Both the position numbers and the translations under genes were made by a program. A DNA stretch of 29,622 nt from contig JAEWRJ010000123.1 in assembly GCA_023460055.1 (NCBI GenBank), positions 1-29,622 of the forward strand. Reading direction: 5' to 3'. The DNA comes from Bacillota bacterium. GTDB lineage: Bacteria; Bacillota; Clostridia; Christensenellales; Aristaeellaceae. Position 1 is the stretch's first letter; each line of letters opens with the position of its first letter. The notes beneath the pieces are model-generated. The model did not search any database. It had not been told where the DNA came from and was given only the letters and a program-made list of their open reading frames with translations. Shown one piece after another: positions 23,707 through 29,622 of the stretch.

Positions 23707-24789
23707 TTACTTCACGGCCAGCAAGTGGACGCTGTCGGGGCTGAAGCTCAGGAAGGCTTCTTCGCCTTCCTGGAACACCTGCTTATTGATCGGGCAGTTG
23801 TCGTTGATCTTCACCAGCGTATCGCCTACCATCACATGATAGTACTGATAAGCGCCCATAAAAACCGAGAGCGTCACTTTGCAGGGGATCATGCCCTGGG
23901 ACGCGATCTGCGCGGCCTCTGGCCGCACCACCAGGCGGCAGGCGCTGCCCGGCGCGAAGCGGTCCTCCGTGATCACCTGGGCTTTGCGGCCCGCGATATC
24001 CAGGGTGCAGATGCCTTTCTCGCAGCCGGTGACCGTTGCGTTTAAGAAGTTCGCCTCGCCGATAAAGTCGGCCACGAACTCGCTGTTGGGATGATAATAG
24101 ATGTTATGAGGCGTGCCCATCTGGGCGATGACGCCCTTGAGCATGATGATGATCTGGTCGGACAGGCTCATGGCCTCCGACTGGTCATGGGTGACATAGA
24201 CGGCGGTGATGCCCATCCTGCGCTGGATGCGGCGGATCTCCGTGCGCATCGTGACGCGCAGCTTGGCGTCGAGGTTGGAAAGCGGCTCGTCAAACAGCAG
24301 CACGCCCGGTTCAACCACCAGGGCGCGGGCCAGGGCTACGCGCTGCTGCTGCCCGCCGGAGAGCTGATTGGTCATGCGGCTTTCCATGCCTGGCATCTCG
24401 ACCAGGTCGAGAATGTTCATCACCTTGTCCCGGATGGTCTCCTTGGAGAGGCCGCGCAGCTTCAGCCCGTAGGCTACATTGTCAAACACATTGTAGTGGG
24501 GGAACAGCGCGTAGCTCTGGAACACCATCGCGGTATCGCGCTTGTTGGGCGTCAGGCTGTTGATGGCCTGGCCGCCCAGATAAATCTCACCCTCGTCGGG
24601 GCTTTCAAAGCCCGCGATCATGCGCAGCGTGGTCGTCTTGCCGCAGCCCGAAGGACCCAGCAGCGTGACGAAGCTGCCCGGGGCAATGTCCAGGTTTACA
24701 TCTTTCACGGCATAGAAGGGCTTGGATGTTTTGGGGTCCATGTATATTTTGGAGATATGCTCCAGCTTGATGCCTTTCTTATCCGACAT
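23707..24789 (-). CDS. Ferric iron-type ABC transporter ATPase (FbpC/AfuC-like)
   Basis: The 360-residue protein has the CUT1/FbpC layout: Walker A GPSGCGKT (45-52), Q-loop MVFQSYALFPH, signature LSGGQQQR (143-150), Walker B LLFDEP (164-169), VTHDQSEAM, and a C-terminal TOBE-like regulatory domain (~245-360). An ATPase of this type powers import of iron(III), spermidine, phosphonate or similar solutes. The adjacent fused permease and FbpA-like binding protein favour iron(III). It overlaps the permease gene by 11 bases and is the last gene of the leftward operon. TOBE domains often bind a ligand or regulator, so post-translational control is possible. Confidence 0.92.
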   Translation of the reverse strand: MSDKKGIKLEHISKIYMDPKTSKPFYAVKDVNLDIAPGSFVTLLGPSGCGKTTTLRMIAGFESPDEGEIYLGGQAINSLTPNKRDTAMVFQSYALFPHYNVFDNVAYGLKLRGLSKETIRDKVMNILDLVEMPGMESRMTNQLSGGQQQRVALARALVVEPGVLLFDEPLSNLDAKLRVTMRTEIRRIQRRMGITAVYVTHDQSEAMSLSDQIIIMLKGVIAQMGTPHNIYYHPNSEFVADFIGEANFLNATVTGCEKGICTLDIAGRKAQVITEDRFAPGSACRLVVRPEAAQIASQGMIPCKVTLSVFMGAYQYYHVMVGDTLVKINDNCPINKQVFQEGEEAFLSFSPDSVHLLAVK

Positions 24790-26737
24790 TGGCGTTGGCC
24801 TCCCTCACTTGCTTGCTGGTACCGAAGTATTTGATGAACAGGTTCATCAACAGGATCGCCGCGTAGACGATGGCGATCAGGATGGTGGCATAGGCGCAGG
24901 CGATGCCGTAGGCGCCTTTTTCCGCGAACTCGTTGATGCGCGTGGTGATCAGCAGATACCTTGGCGTAACTAAGAGGATGATGGCGCTGATGGCCGTGAT
25001 GGAGCGCACGAAGGTGGTGACCAGGCCGCTGAAGAAGCTTTCCTTGATCAGGGGGAGGGTGACGGAGGTGAACACCTTGCCGCTGCCCGCGCCCAGATCG
25101 TAGGCTGATTCTTCAATGGAGGGGTGGATCTGCCGCAGGGCTGAAATGCCGCTGCGGGTACCCACGGGCAGCGACCTCACAACGAATACGATGACCAGCA
25201 GGGCGCCTGTACCGTAAAGCCCCTGCAGGAGGCCTGTGCGGAACACGCCGCCCGCGAAGCCCCGGATATAGCCGACGCCCAGCACCGTGCCGGGGACGGC
25301 CATGGCCAGGATGGAAACAAACTCAATGAAGCCGCGCCCACGGAAGCGTTTTTTGACCACCAGGTAGGAGATGATCATCGACATCAGCGCTGTGATCGGC
25401 GAGGCGATGGCCGACAGCACGAAGGAGTCCTTAAAAGCTTTCAGGCCATCCTGGCGGAAGAGCTGCTGATACCACTTGAGGGACAGCGAATAGTCGCGGC
25501 CCCATAGCTTGAACAGCGAACCGAAGGGGATGGCGATGTACATGAGAATCACAAAGGCTGAGATGGCCGCGCAGAAGACTGTCAGCGGCCGGGTGACCGA
25601 TTTGTCCTCAATGGCCATGCGCGCGCGGGAGGCCTTGCCGGAAAGCGTTGCCGCGGTCTTTGATTCCAGATAATATTTCTGGATCAGGAAGAGCACGATC
25701 GTCAGGCTCAGCAGCACGACAGCCATGGCGGCAGCGCCTTGCGTGTCGTAGGTGCCGCCGGTGATGCGCAGGTAGATGGTGGTCGCCAGGGTATCGTAGC
25801 TGCCGCCGATCAGCATGGGGTTGGCAAAGTCGGCGACCGATTCGATGAAGGTGACCAGGAAGGCGTTGCCGATGCCGGGCAGCATCAGCGGCAGCGTGAC
25901 CGTGCGGAACACGTGCCAGCGGCTGGCGCCCATATCCCGCGCGGCTTCTTCCATGGAGGGGTCGATGTTGCGCAGCAGGCCTTTGAGCATCAGGTAGCAG
26001 ACGGGGAAAAAGGTCATCGTCTGCACGATGGCGATGCCGCCCAGGCCGTAAACGTTGGAATCATAGATGCCAAGCACCTGCCTGGTGATCAGCCCGCCCT
26101 TGCCGAACAGGAGGATCATCGACAGGGACAGCACGAAGGGCGGGGAGACGACGGGCAGCATGCTGACCACCGAGAACAGGCGCTTCATCACCCGGCTGCG
26201 CACCCGGACATAGACATCCACGTAGGCGAATAAAAGGCCGATCAGCGTGGCGGCGATGCCCGTGATAAAGCCCAGCCATAAGGTATTGGTAAAGGCGCGC
26301 TGAAAGGTGTAGTCGCTGAATATATAGGAAAAGCTGCGCGGCGACAGCATGGGCTGACCGCCCGGCACCGCAATGATGGTGCCGGTAATATCCCCCTGCA
26401 GCAGGTCGCCCATGTAGGTGAAGCTGGCGCTGCGCCCGAATTCTTTCAGGATTGTCAGGCCCTCGCTGGCGGGGACCTGCAGCACACTGTGGCTGCCCAC
26501 CCCGATCTCGCGCACGCGGGGGCTTGCCTGGCTGAACAGTTCCTTCACGGCATCCGCGCTTTGCTCTACCGCGTATACATTGAAAGAGGACGCCGAATAC
26601 ACGCTGTCACTCATCAGCATGGTCAGGGGATAGAGTATGAACAGCGTTAGCAGGACGACCAGCAGGATGATCACCAGAATCGTGAAGGGATCGGCCAGAA
26701 GCTTTTTGCGCTCCAGCCGCCGGCTTTGCGAAGGCAT
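24779..26737 (-). CDS. Iron(III)-type ABC transporter permease, fused two-domain (FbpB-like)
   Basis: The start is placed at the ATG complementary to 26735-26737 because AAAGGGG lies nine bases ahead; another ATG three codons upstream would touch that site. The 652-residue protein contains two binding-protein-dependent permease domains in one chain, each with an EAA loop: EEAARDMGASRWHVFRTVTL in the first half and EESAYDLGAGSGKVFTSVTL in the second. This fusion is typical for FbpB. Between the first helix (~19-40) and the second (from ~145) lies an outside stretch of about 100 residues, longer than usual. It would form the channel for the ATPase at 23707 and the binding protein at 26823. The gap to the upstream binding protein gene holds a strong hairpin. 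Confidence 0.93.
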   Translation of the reverse strand: MPSQSRRLERKKLLADPFTILVIILLVVLLTLFILYPLTMLMSDSVYSASSFNVYAVEQSADAVKELFSQASPRVREIGVGSHSVLQVPASEGLTILKEFGRSASFTYMGDLLQGDITGTIIAVPGGQPMLSPRSFSYIFSDYTFQRAFTNTLWLGFITGIAATLIGLLFAYVDVYVRVRSRVMKRLFSVVSMLPVVSPPFVLSLSMILLFGKGGLITRQVLGIYDSNVYGLGGIAIVQTMTFFPVCYLMLKGLLRNIDPSMEEAARDMGASRWHVFRTVTLPLMLPGIGNAFLVTFIESVADFANPMLIGGSYDTLATTIYLRITGGTYDTQGAAAMAVVLLSLTIVLFLIQKYYLESKTAATLSGKASRARMAIEDKSVTRPLTVFCAAISAFVILMYIAIPFGSLFKLWGRDYSLSLKWYQQLFRQDGLKAFKDSFVLSAIASPITALMSMIISYLVVKKRFRGRGFIEFVSILAMAVPGTVLGVGYIRGFAGGVFRTGLLQGLYGTGALLVIVFVVRSLPVGTRSGISALRQIHPSIEESAYDLGAGSGKVFTSVTLPLIKESFFSGLVTTFVRSITAISAIILLVTPRYLLITTRINEFAEKGAYGIACAYATILIAIVYAAILLMNLFIKYFGTSKQVREANANVG

Positions 26738-26771
26738 TGCGTTCATCCCCTTTCTGAGAAATTGGTTGCCG

Positions 26772-26810
26772 ATAAATAAATGAGGGGATGGGGGTCAGCC
26801 CATCCCCTCA
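26772..26810 (-). terminator. Attenuating terminator between binding protein and permease genes
   Basis: TGAGGGGATGGG (26781-26792) and CCCATCCCCTCA (26799-26810) form a perfect 12-bp stem with a six-base loop. In the minus direction it begins 12 bases after the binding-protein stop and is followed by a TTTATTTATC run, so it should stop most transcripts and let some read into the permease gene, and protect the binding-protein mRNA 3' end. Confidence 0.85.
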
Positions 26811-26822
26811 TTGGGAGAATGA

Positions 26823-27899
26823 TTACTCTGTCTTGAAGCGGTCGTCAGCCGCCGCGCCCAGGGTATCAAAATATTCCTTGACATAGTTTGAGGTGTTGGC
26901 CTTGGCGTCTTCAAAGTCATATTCGATCACGTTGTCGGGATCCAGGCCGTAGCGGGCCGCTTCCTCAGGCTGCTCGGCATCCTTGAGGACCAGGAACTGG
27001 TAAGCCTGAGCGGTCTTGGCCAGGTTGACGGCTTCGGGGGTCAGGCAGAACTCGACCCACAGGCGGGCGGCGTTGGGGTGGGCTGCGCCTTTGAAGATGG
27101 CGGTCGCGCCGACTTCAAAGCTGGTGCCTTCCTTGGGGATGATCAGCTGGATATTGTCGTAGCCGTCCAGGATCTGGGTGATGCCGTCATGCAGGAAGCC
27201 GATGCCGATTACGCACTCGCCGATACCGACCTTCTTGGAGGGTCCGGAGCCGGACTTGGTGTACTGGGCAATGTTCTTGTCCAGCTCAACAAAGTACTTC
27301 ATGGCCTCTTCCTTGCCCTTCATCTGCACCATGGTGTTGATGACCAGCTTGGCAGTGCCGGCGGTGTTGGGGTTGGACATCCAGATCAGGTCCTTGTATT
27401 CGGGTTTGATCAGGTCATCCCAGCCTTCGGGGGCGGGAACGCCCAGGCGCTTGAGCTCCTCGGTGTTGGCCATGAAGCCCAGGATGCCCTTGTATACGCC
27501 GTACCACTGGCCGTCCTTGTCGCGGTACATGGGGGCGACGATGTTGCCGGCGTTGATAGCTTCATAGGGCTCAAGCAGGCCGGCGGCGGCGGTTTCATTG
27601 TAGGGGTCTGTGGTGCCGCCGAACCAAACGTCAGCCGAGGGGTTGCCGTTTTCTTCGGTGATCTTGGCCTGCACCTCACCGGTGGACAGGCGCTGGAACA
27701 GCGTCTTGATGCCGTATTTTTCCTGGAAAGCGTTGACGATCACCGCCACGTGGGCCTCTTCGGAGGAACCGTAGACGATCAGCTCGCCTTCGGCCTGGGC
27801 GGCCTTGACCAGCTCATCCATGGAAGCGTCCGCGGCCATCGCGGAGGTCATTCCCAGCATCAGGCTGAGGGAAAGGAGCAATACGAGGAATTTTTTCAT
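26823..27899 (-). CDS. Iron(III)-type ABC transporter substrate-binding protein (FbpA-like)
   Basis: The start ATG (complement 27897-27899) follows GAAAGGAAG and opens a signal peptide (MKKFLVLLLSLSLMLGMTSA); the longer frame to 27983 crosses the promoter and is rejected. The 358-residue protein shows the FbpA/AfuA pattern: GELIVYGSSEEAHVAVIVNA, FQEKYGI, AKITEENGNPSADVWFGGT, AAAGLLEPYE, WYGVYKGILGFMANTEEL and PNTAGTAKLV. It would catch iron(III) or an iron complex outside the cell; the family also has phosphonate and other binders, so the ligand is probable only. It has no lipobox cysteine. It is the first gene of the operon with the permease and ATPase, and has a strong promoter with an inverted repeat on the -10. 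Confidence 0.92.
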   Translation of the reverse strand: MKKFLVLLLSLSLMLGMTSAMAADASMDELVKAAQAEGELIVYGSSEEAHVAVIVNAFQEKYGIKTLFQRLSTGEVQAKITEENGNPSADVWFGGTTDPYNETAAAGLLEPYEAINAGNIVAPMYRDKDGQWYGVYKGILGFMANTEELKRLGVPAPEGWDDLIKPEYKDLIWMSNPNTAGTAKLVINTMVQMKGKEEAMKYFVELDKNIAQYTKSGSGPSKKVGIGECVIGIGFLHDGITQILDGYDNIQLIIPKEGTSFEVGATAIFKGAAHPNAARLWVEFCLTPEAVNLAKTAQAYQFLVLKDAEQPEEAARYGLDPDNVIEYDFEDAKANTSNYVKEYFDTLGAAADDRFKTE

Positions 27900-27935
27900 C
27901 AGAAATATCTTCCTTTCAAGTTTTGTGAACTTTAC

Positions 27936-27952
27936 ACACATATTATATGTGT
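27936..27952. promoter_or_regulatory. Operator-like inverted repeat over the -10 of the iron-type operon
   Basis: ACACATA-TTA-TATGTGT is a perfect 7-3-7 palindrome that covers the whole -10 hexamer. It differs from the usual Fur and DtxR boxes. A repressor bound here would block transcription. Confidence 0.6.
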
Positions 27953-27970
27953 TCAAAGGACGGACGTCAA
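27942..27970 (-). promoter_or_regulatory. Strong promoter of the iron-type ABC operon
   Basis: On the minus strand TTGACG (complement of 27965-27970) and TATAAT (complement of 27942-27947) are separated by exactly 17 bases. Confidence 0.88.
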
Positions 27971-28098
27971 CCGTTATTGGCAAGAAGGGGCCGCGGCGGG
28001 GAAAGCTGCGGCAGCGCGTATTGCCGGCAGCGGGCCGCGGCTCCGCGCCGCTTCCGTTTCATCGCTTAAAGTAGAAGAAATATTTATTTTCCTCAAGC
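27971..28098. other. Intergenic spacer between divergent ABC operons
   Basis: This part of the 329-base gene-free stretch 27900-28228 is very GC-rich to about 28060, with repeated GCCGCGGC-type words, and then AT-rich up to the next promoter. I see no gene or clear RNA in it. Confidence 0.4.
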
Positions 28099-28128
28099 TT
28101 GTATATACTGCCCGAATTAGGTTATAAT
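28099..28128 (+). promoter_or_regulatory. Promoter of the sugar-type ABC operon
   Basis: TTGTAT (28099-28104) and TATAAT (28123-28128) are 18 bases apart. A leader of about 95 bases follows, with a small GGGC-TTGAT-GCCC hairpin near 28142. Confidence 0.75.
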
Positions 28129-28178
28129 ATTTACATGATTGAGGGCTTGATGCCCCGTCAAATATCGGAGCCTGAGCG

Positions 28179-28192
28179 TGAAAACGTTTTTG
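28179..28192. promoter_or_regulatory. LacI/CcpA-type operator candidate in the leader
   Basis: TGAAAACGTTTTTG is centred on CG with an AAAACGTTTT palindrome and matches the cre consensus TGWAANCGNTNWCA except for the last two bases. It lies about 45 bases after the predicted transcription start, where a bound repressor could act as a roadblock. Confidence 0.5.
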
Positions 28193-28228
28193 GCAAATCA
28201 AACCCCATTATTTTAAGGAGGCAAGAAC

Positions 28229-29485
28229 ATGCGTAAGCTCTTATCCCTGGTACTGGCAACCGCTTTCCTGGCAGGGCTTCTGGCTTTCCCGGCGCTGGCC
28301 GAGGACGTCGAGGTCAAGGTATACCAGCTCAAGGTCGAAATCAATGAGGCCATCACGGCCTTTGCCAAGCGCTACTCAGACGCGACCGAGGGCGTCACCG
28401 TCACGGTGGAGACACTGGGCGGCGGGGCTGATTACGGCGGAGGCCTGAAAGCGAAGATGGCGTCCGACTCCATGCCCGACATCTTCATGATCGAAGGCAT
28501 CGGCGGCTACGAACTGTGGAAGGACTATCTGGCTGATATGTCCGACGCCGAATGGGTGAAGGATACCGACCTGTACTACGCGCCTGAAGGCAAGGTCGTT
28601 GGCTTCCCGATCGGCATCGAGGGCTTTGGCCTGGGCTATAACGCCGAGGTCCTGGAGAAGGCCGGCATCGATCCCGCGACCCTCACCACCCAGTCCGCGA
28701 CCAAGGCTGCCTTTGAAAAGCTGGACAGCATGAAGGCCGAACTGGGCATTGATAACGTCGTGTCCGTCGGCACCTCCGTGTCCGGCGGCCTGTGGTGGGT
28801 TACCTCCCAGCACGTGTTCAACGCGTTCTACGCGGGCTATCTGGCTCCCAACGATTCATCTGTTTATGACAATCTGCGTAAAGGTGAAGTTGACCAAGAA
28901 CGCTTGACGGCCTTTGCCAACTACCTGAAAATGCTCTACGATTACGCGGACGCCAACATCCTCGTGAATGGCAACTATGATGCTCAGGTTGCCGCCTTCG
29001 CGCAGGGCAAGACCGCCTTCATCACCCAGGGCAACTGGACTGACCCGAACATGAAGCAGTTAGGCGCTGCCTTCAAGAAGGGATTTGTTAGTCACAACTT
29101 CCTGGAGCAGGAAAGCACTGGCCTCTATATTGGACCTCCCTCCTACTTCGTGGTCAACAGCAAGTCCTCCCCCGAAAAGCAGAAGGCCGCTATCGATTTC
29201 CTCAACCATATGGCCCTCACTGAAGACGGCGCCAAGTATATGGTGGAAGAAGCCGGTATGGTTCCCGCCTTCAAGTCTGTCAAGCTGTTGCCTCCAGGTG
29301 ATTTTTCTAAAGCGTTAGTTGAGCCATATACTACCGGCAACTACTTTACATGGTACTTTGGCCAGAATCCCGATGGATTCAACGTAAATACCCTTGGCCC
29401 CATCTTTGAGCTGCTGGCGACCGACGGCGACGTCGAAGCCTTCGTCAACGATGTGACTGCCGCCTTTCAGAGCATCGCGAAATAA
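28229..29485 (+). CDS. Sugar-type ABC transporter substrate-binding protein (SBP family 1)
   Basis: The ATG lies eight bases after AAGGAGG and opens a signal peptide (MRKLLSLVLATAFLAGLLAF, cut after PALA). The 418-residue protein has the family-1 pattern: KRYSDATEGVTVTVETLGGG, KAKMASDSMPDIFMIEG, GFPIGIEGFGLGYNAEVLEK, a FAQGKTAFITQGNW segment and a late FLNHMALTEDGAKYMVEEAG. Such proteins feed oligosaccharides to MalFG-like permeases, and a permease gene starts 64 bases on. The sugar cannot be read from the sequence. It has no lipobox cysteine. Codon choice is mixed: the parts near 28855-28915 and 29280-29400 use more A/T-ending codons than the rest, which could mean recombination with a paralogue. 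Confidence 0.93.
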   Translation: MRKLLSLVLATAFLAGLLAFPALAEDVEVKVYQLKVEINEAITAFAKRYSDATEGVTVTVETLGGGADYGGGLKAKMASDSMPDIFMIEGIGGYELWKDYLADMSDAEWVKDTDLYYAPEGKVVGFPIGIEGFGLGYNAEVLEKAGIDPATLTTQSATKAAFEKLDSMKAELGIDNVVSVGTSVSGGLWWVTSQHVFNAFYAGYLAPNDSSVYDNLRKGEVDQERLTAFANYLKMLYDYADANILVNGNYDAQVAAFAQGKTAFITQGNWTDPNMKQLGAAFKKGFVSHNFLEQESTGLYIGPPSYFVVNSKSSPEKQKAAIDFLNHMALTEDGAKYMVEEAGMVPAFKSVKLLPPGDFSKALVEPYTTGNYFTWYFGQNPDGFNVNTLGPIFELLATDGDVEAFVNDVTAAFQSIAK

Positions 29486-29493
29486 CTGATACC

Positions 29494-29532
29494 GCAGGGA
29501 GAAGCGCGCCAGCGCGCTTCTCCCTGTTTATC
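29494..29532 (+). terminator. Attenuating hairpin between binding protein and permease genes
   Basis: The arms 29495-29509 and 29512-29526 are perfectly complementary; with a six-base loop the stem is 13 bp, followed by TTTAT. As in the iron-type operon, it should allow more binding protein than permease. Confidence 0.85.
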
Positions 29533-29549
29533 TGCAAGGAGGCCTGCTA

Positions 29550-29622
29550 ATGAAACGACGCGCGTCCCTCGACTTTTTATTTATTTTTCCCTGTGTTTTC
29601 GCCTTCCTGATGGTGATCATCG
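29550..29622 (+). CDS. Sugar ABC transporter permease, N-terminal fragment (3' cut by window)
   Basis: An ATG at 29550 lies seven bases after AAGGAGG (29536-29542). The 24 visible residues start MKRRASLDFLFIFPCVFAF and form a basic start and a hydrophobic helix, as in MalF-like permeases. The position after a sugar-type binding protein supports the call; the rest lies outside the window. Confidence 0.75.
   Translation, partial: MKRRASLDFLFIFPCVFAFLMVII

Noticed and set aside
24091..24834. Plus-strand open frame of 247 codons within the iron-type ATPase gene.
   Set aside because: The minus-strand gene has all ABC motifs; the plus frame reads as low-complexity His/Asp/Gly-rich shadow.
27979..28062. 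A structured RNA in the GC-rich spacer between the ABC operons.
   Set aside because: The pairing comes from repeated GCCGCGGC-type words only; no known riboswitch core or conserved loop could be recognised.
27078..28127. Plus-strand open frame of 349 codons across the FbpA-like gene and its promoter.
   Set aside because: Its Gly/Val/Asp-rich composition, lack of ribosome binding site and overlap with a clear binding protein gene show it to be a shadow.
1..29622. CRISPR arrays, transposons, phage genes, rRNA or tRNA genes.
   Set aside because: No regularly spaced repeats, transposase or integrase motifs, or cloverleaf-like sequence were noticed in any gap.

Overview
The window looks like chromosomal DNA of a GC-rich (roughly 57-60 %, by eye) member of the Bacillota, most likely a clostridial gut- or rumen-type anaerobe. 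This rests on the rimO-pgsA-recA and polA-coaE blocks, a BceRS/BceAB-type module, strong AAGGAGG ribosome binding sites with frequent GTG/TTG starts, and sigma-A promoters often with a TGn extension. Genus cannot be set from the sequence. No rRNA, tRNA, CRISPR array, transposase, integrase or phage gene was seen.

Layout. 1-680: end of an AraC-type regulator fused to a degenerate GGDEF domain, then a terminator. 684-3694: translationally coupled operon of an HSL-type esterase, a condensation-fold acyltransferase and a zinc-ribbon membrane protein, closed by a strong terminator. 3734-4672: the broken remnant of an MmcQ/YjbR-family gene followed by an AlkZ-like winged-helix gene. 4729-5066: a 41-residue Lys/Pro-rich protein with its own promoter and terminator. 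5129-11404: polA, coaE, a membrane-anchored lytic transglycosylase, an orphan peptide-type solute-binding protein and a flavin reductase-like protein. 11425-11944 (minus strand): a GNAT acetyltransferase. 11985-15037: rimO, pgsA and recA with a terminator. 15101-15652: a VOC/PhnB-like protein. 15657-16727: an orphan E2-like acyltransferase fold behind a consensus promoter.

16740-23565 appears to be an envelope-directed block. One tightly coupled operon encodes a secreted DUF6273-type protein, a secreted phosphodiester glycosidase-like protein, a NimA-like flavoprotein, and a BceR-like regulator with a BceS-like kinase. After a gap with a good BceR-type inverted repeat come the ABC ATPase and the FtsX-like permease that such kinases normally sense through. 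23566-27970 is a leftward Fbp-type ferric-iron ABC importer (binding protein, fused two-domain permease, ATPase) with a regulatory hairpin between the first two genes. 28099-29622 starts a rightward sugar-type ABC importer (binding protein, then the first codons of a permease) behind a LacI/CcpA-like operator.

Most genes are ordinary housekeeping or transport genes. The best candidates for less described biology are the esterase/acyltransferase/zinc-ribbon operon, the fusion of secreted-enzyme genes to a BceRS operon, the E2-like protein that has lost its catalytic residues, and the lack of a lipobox in all three solute-binding proteins. I did not find clear evidence of a wholly new system.
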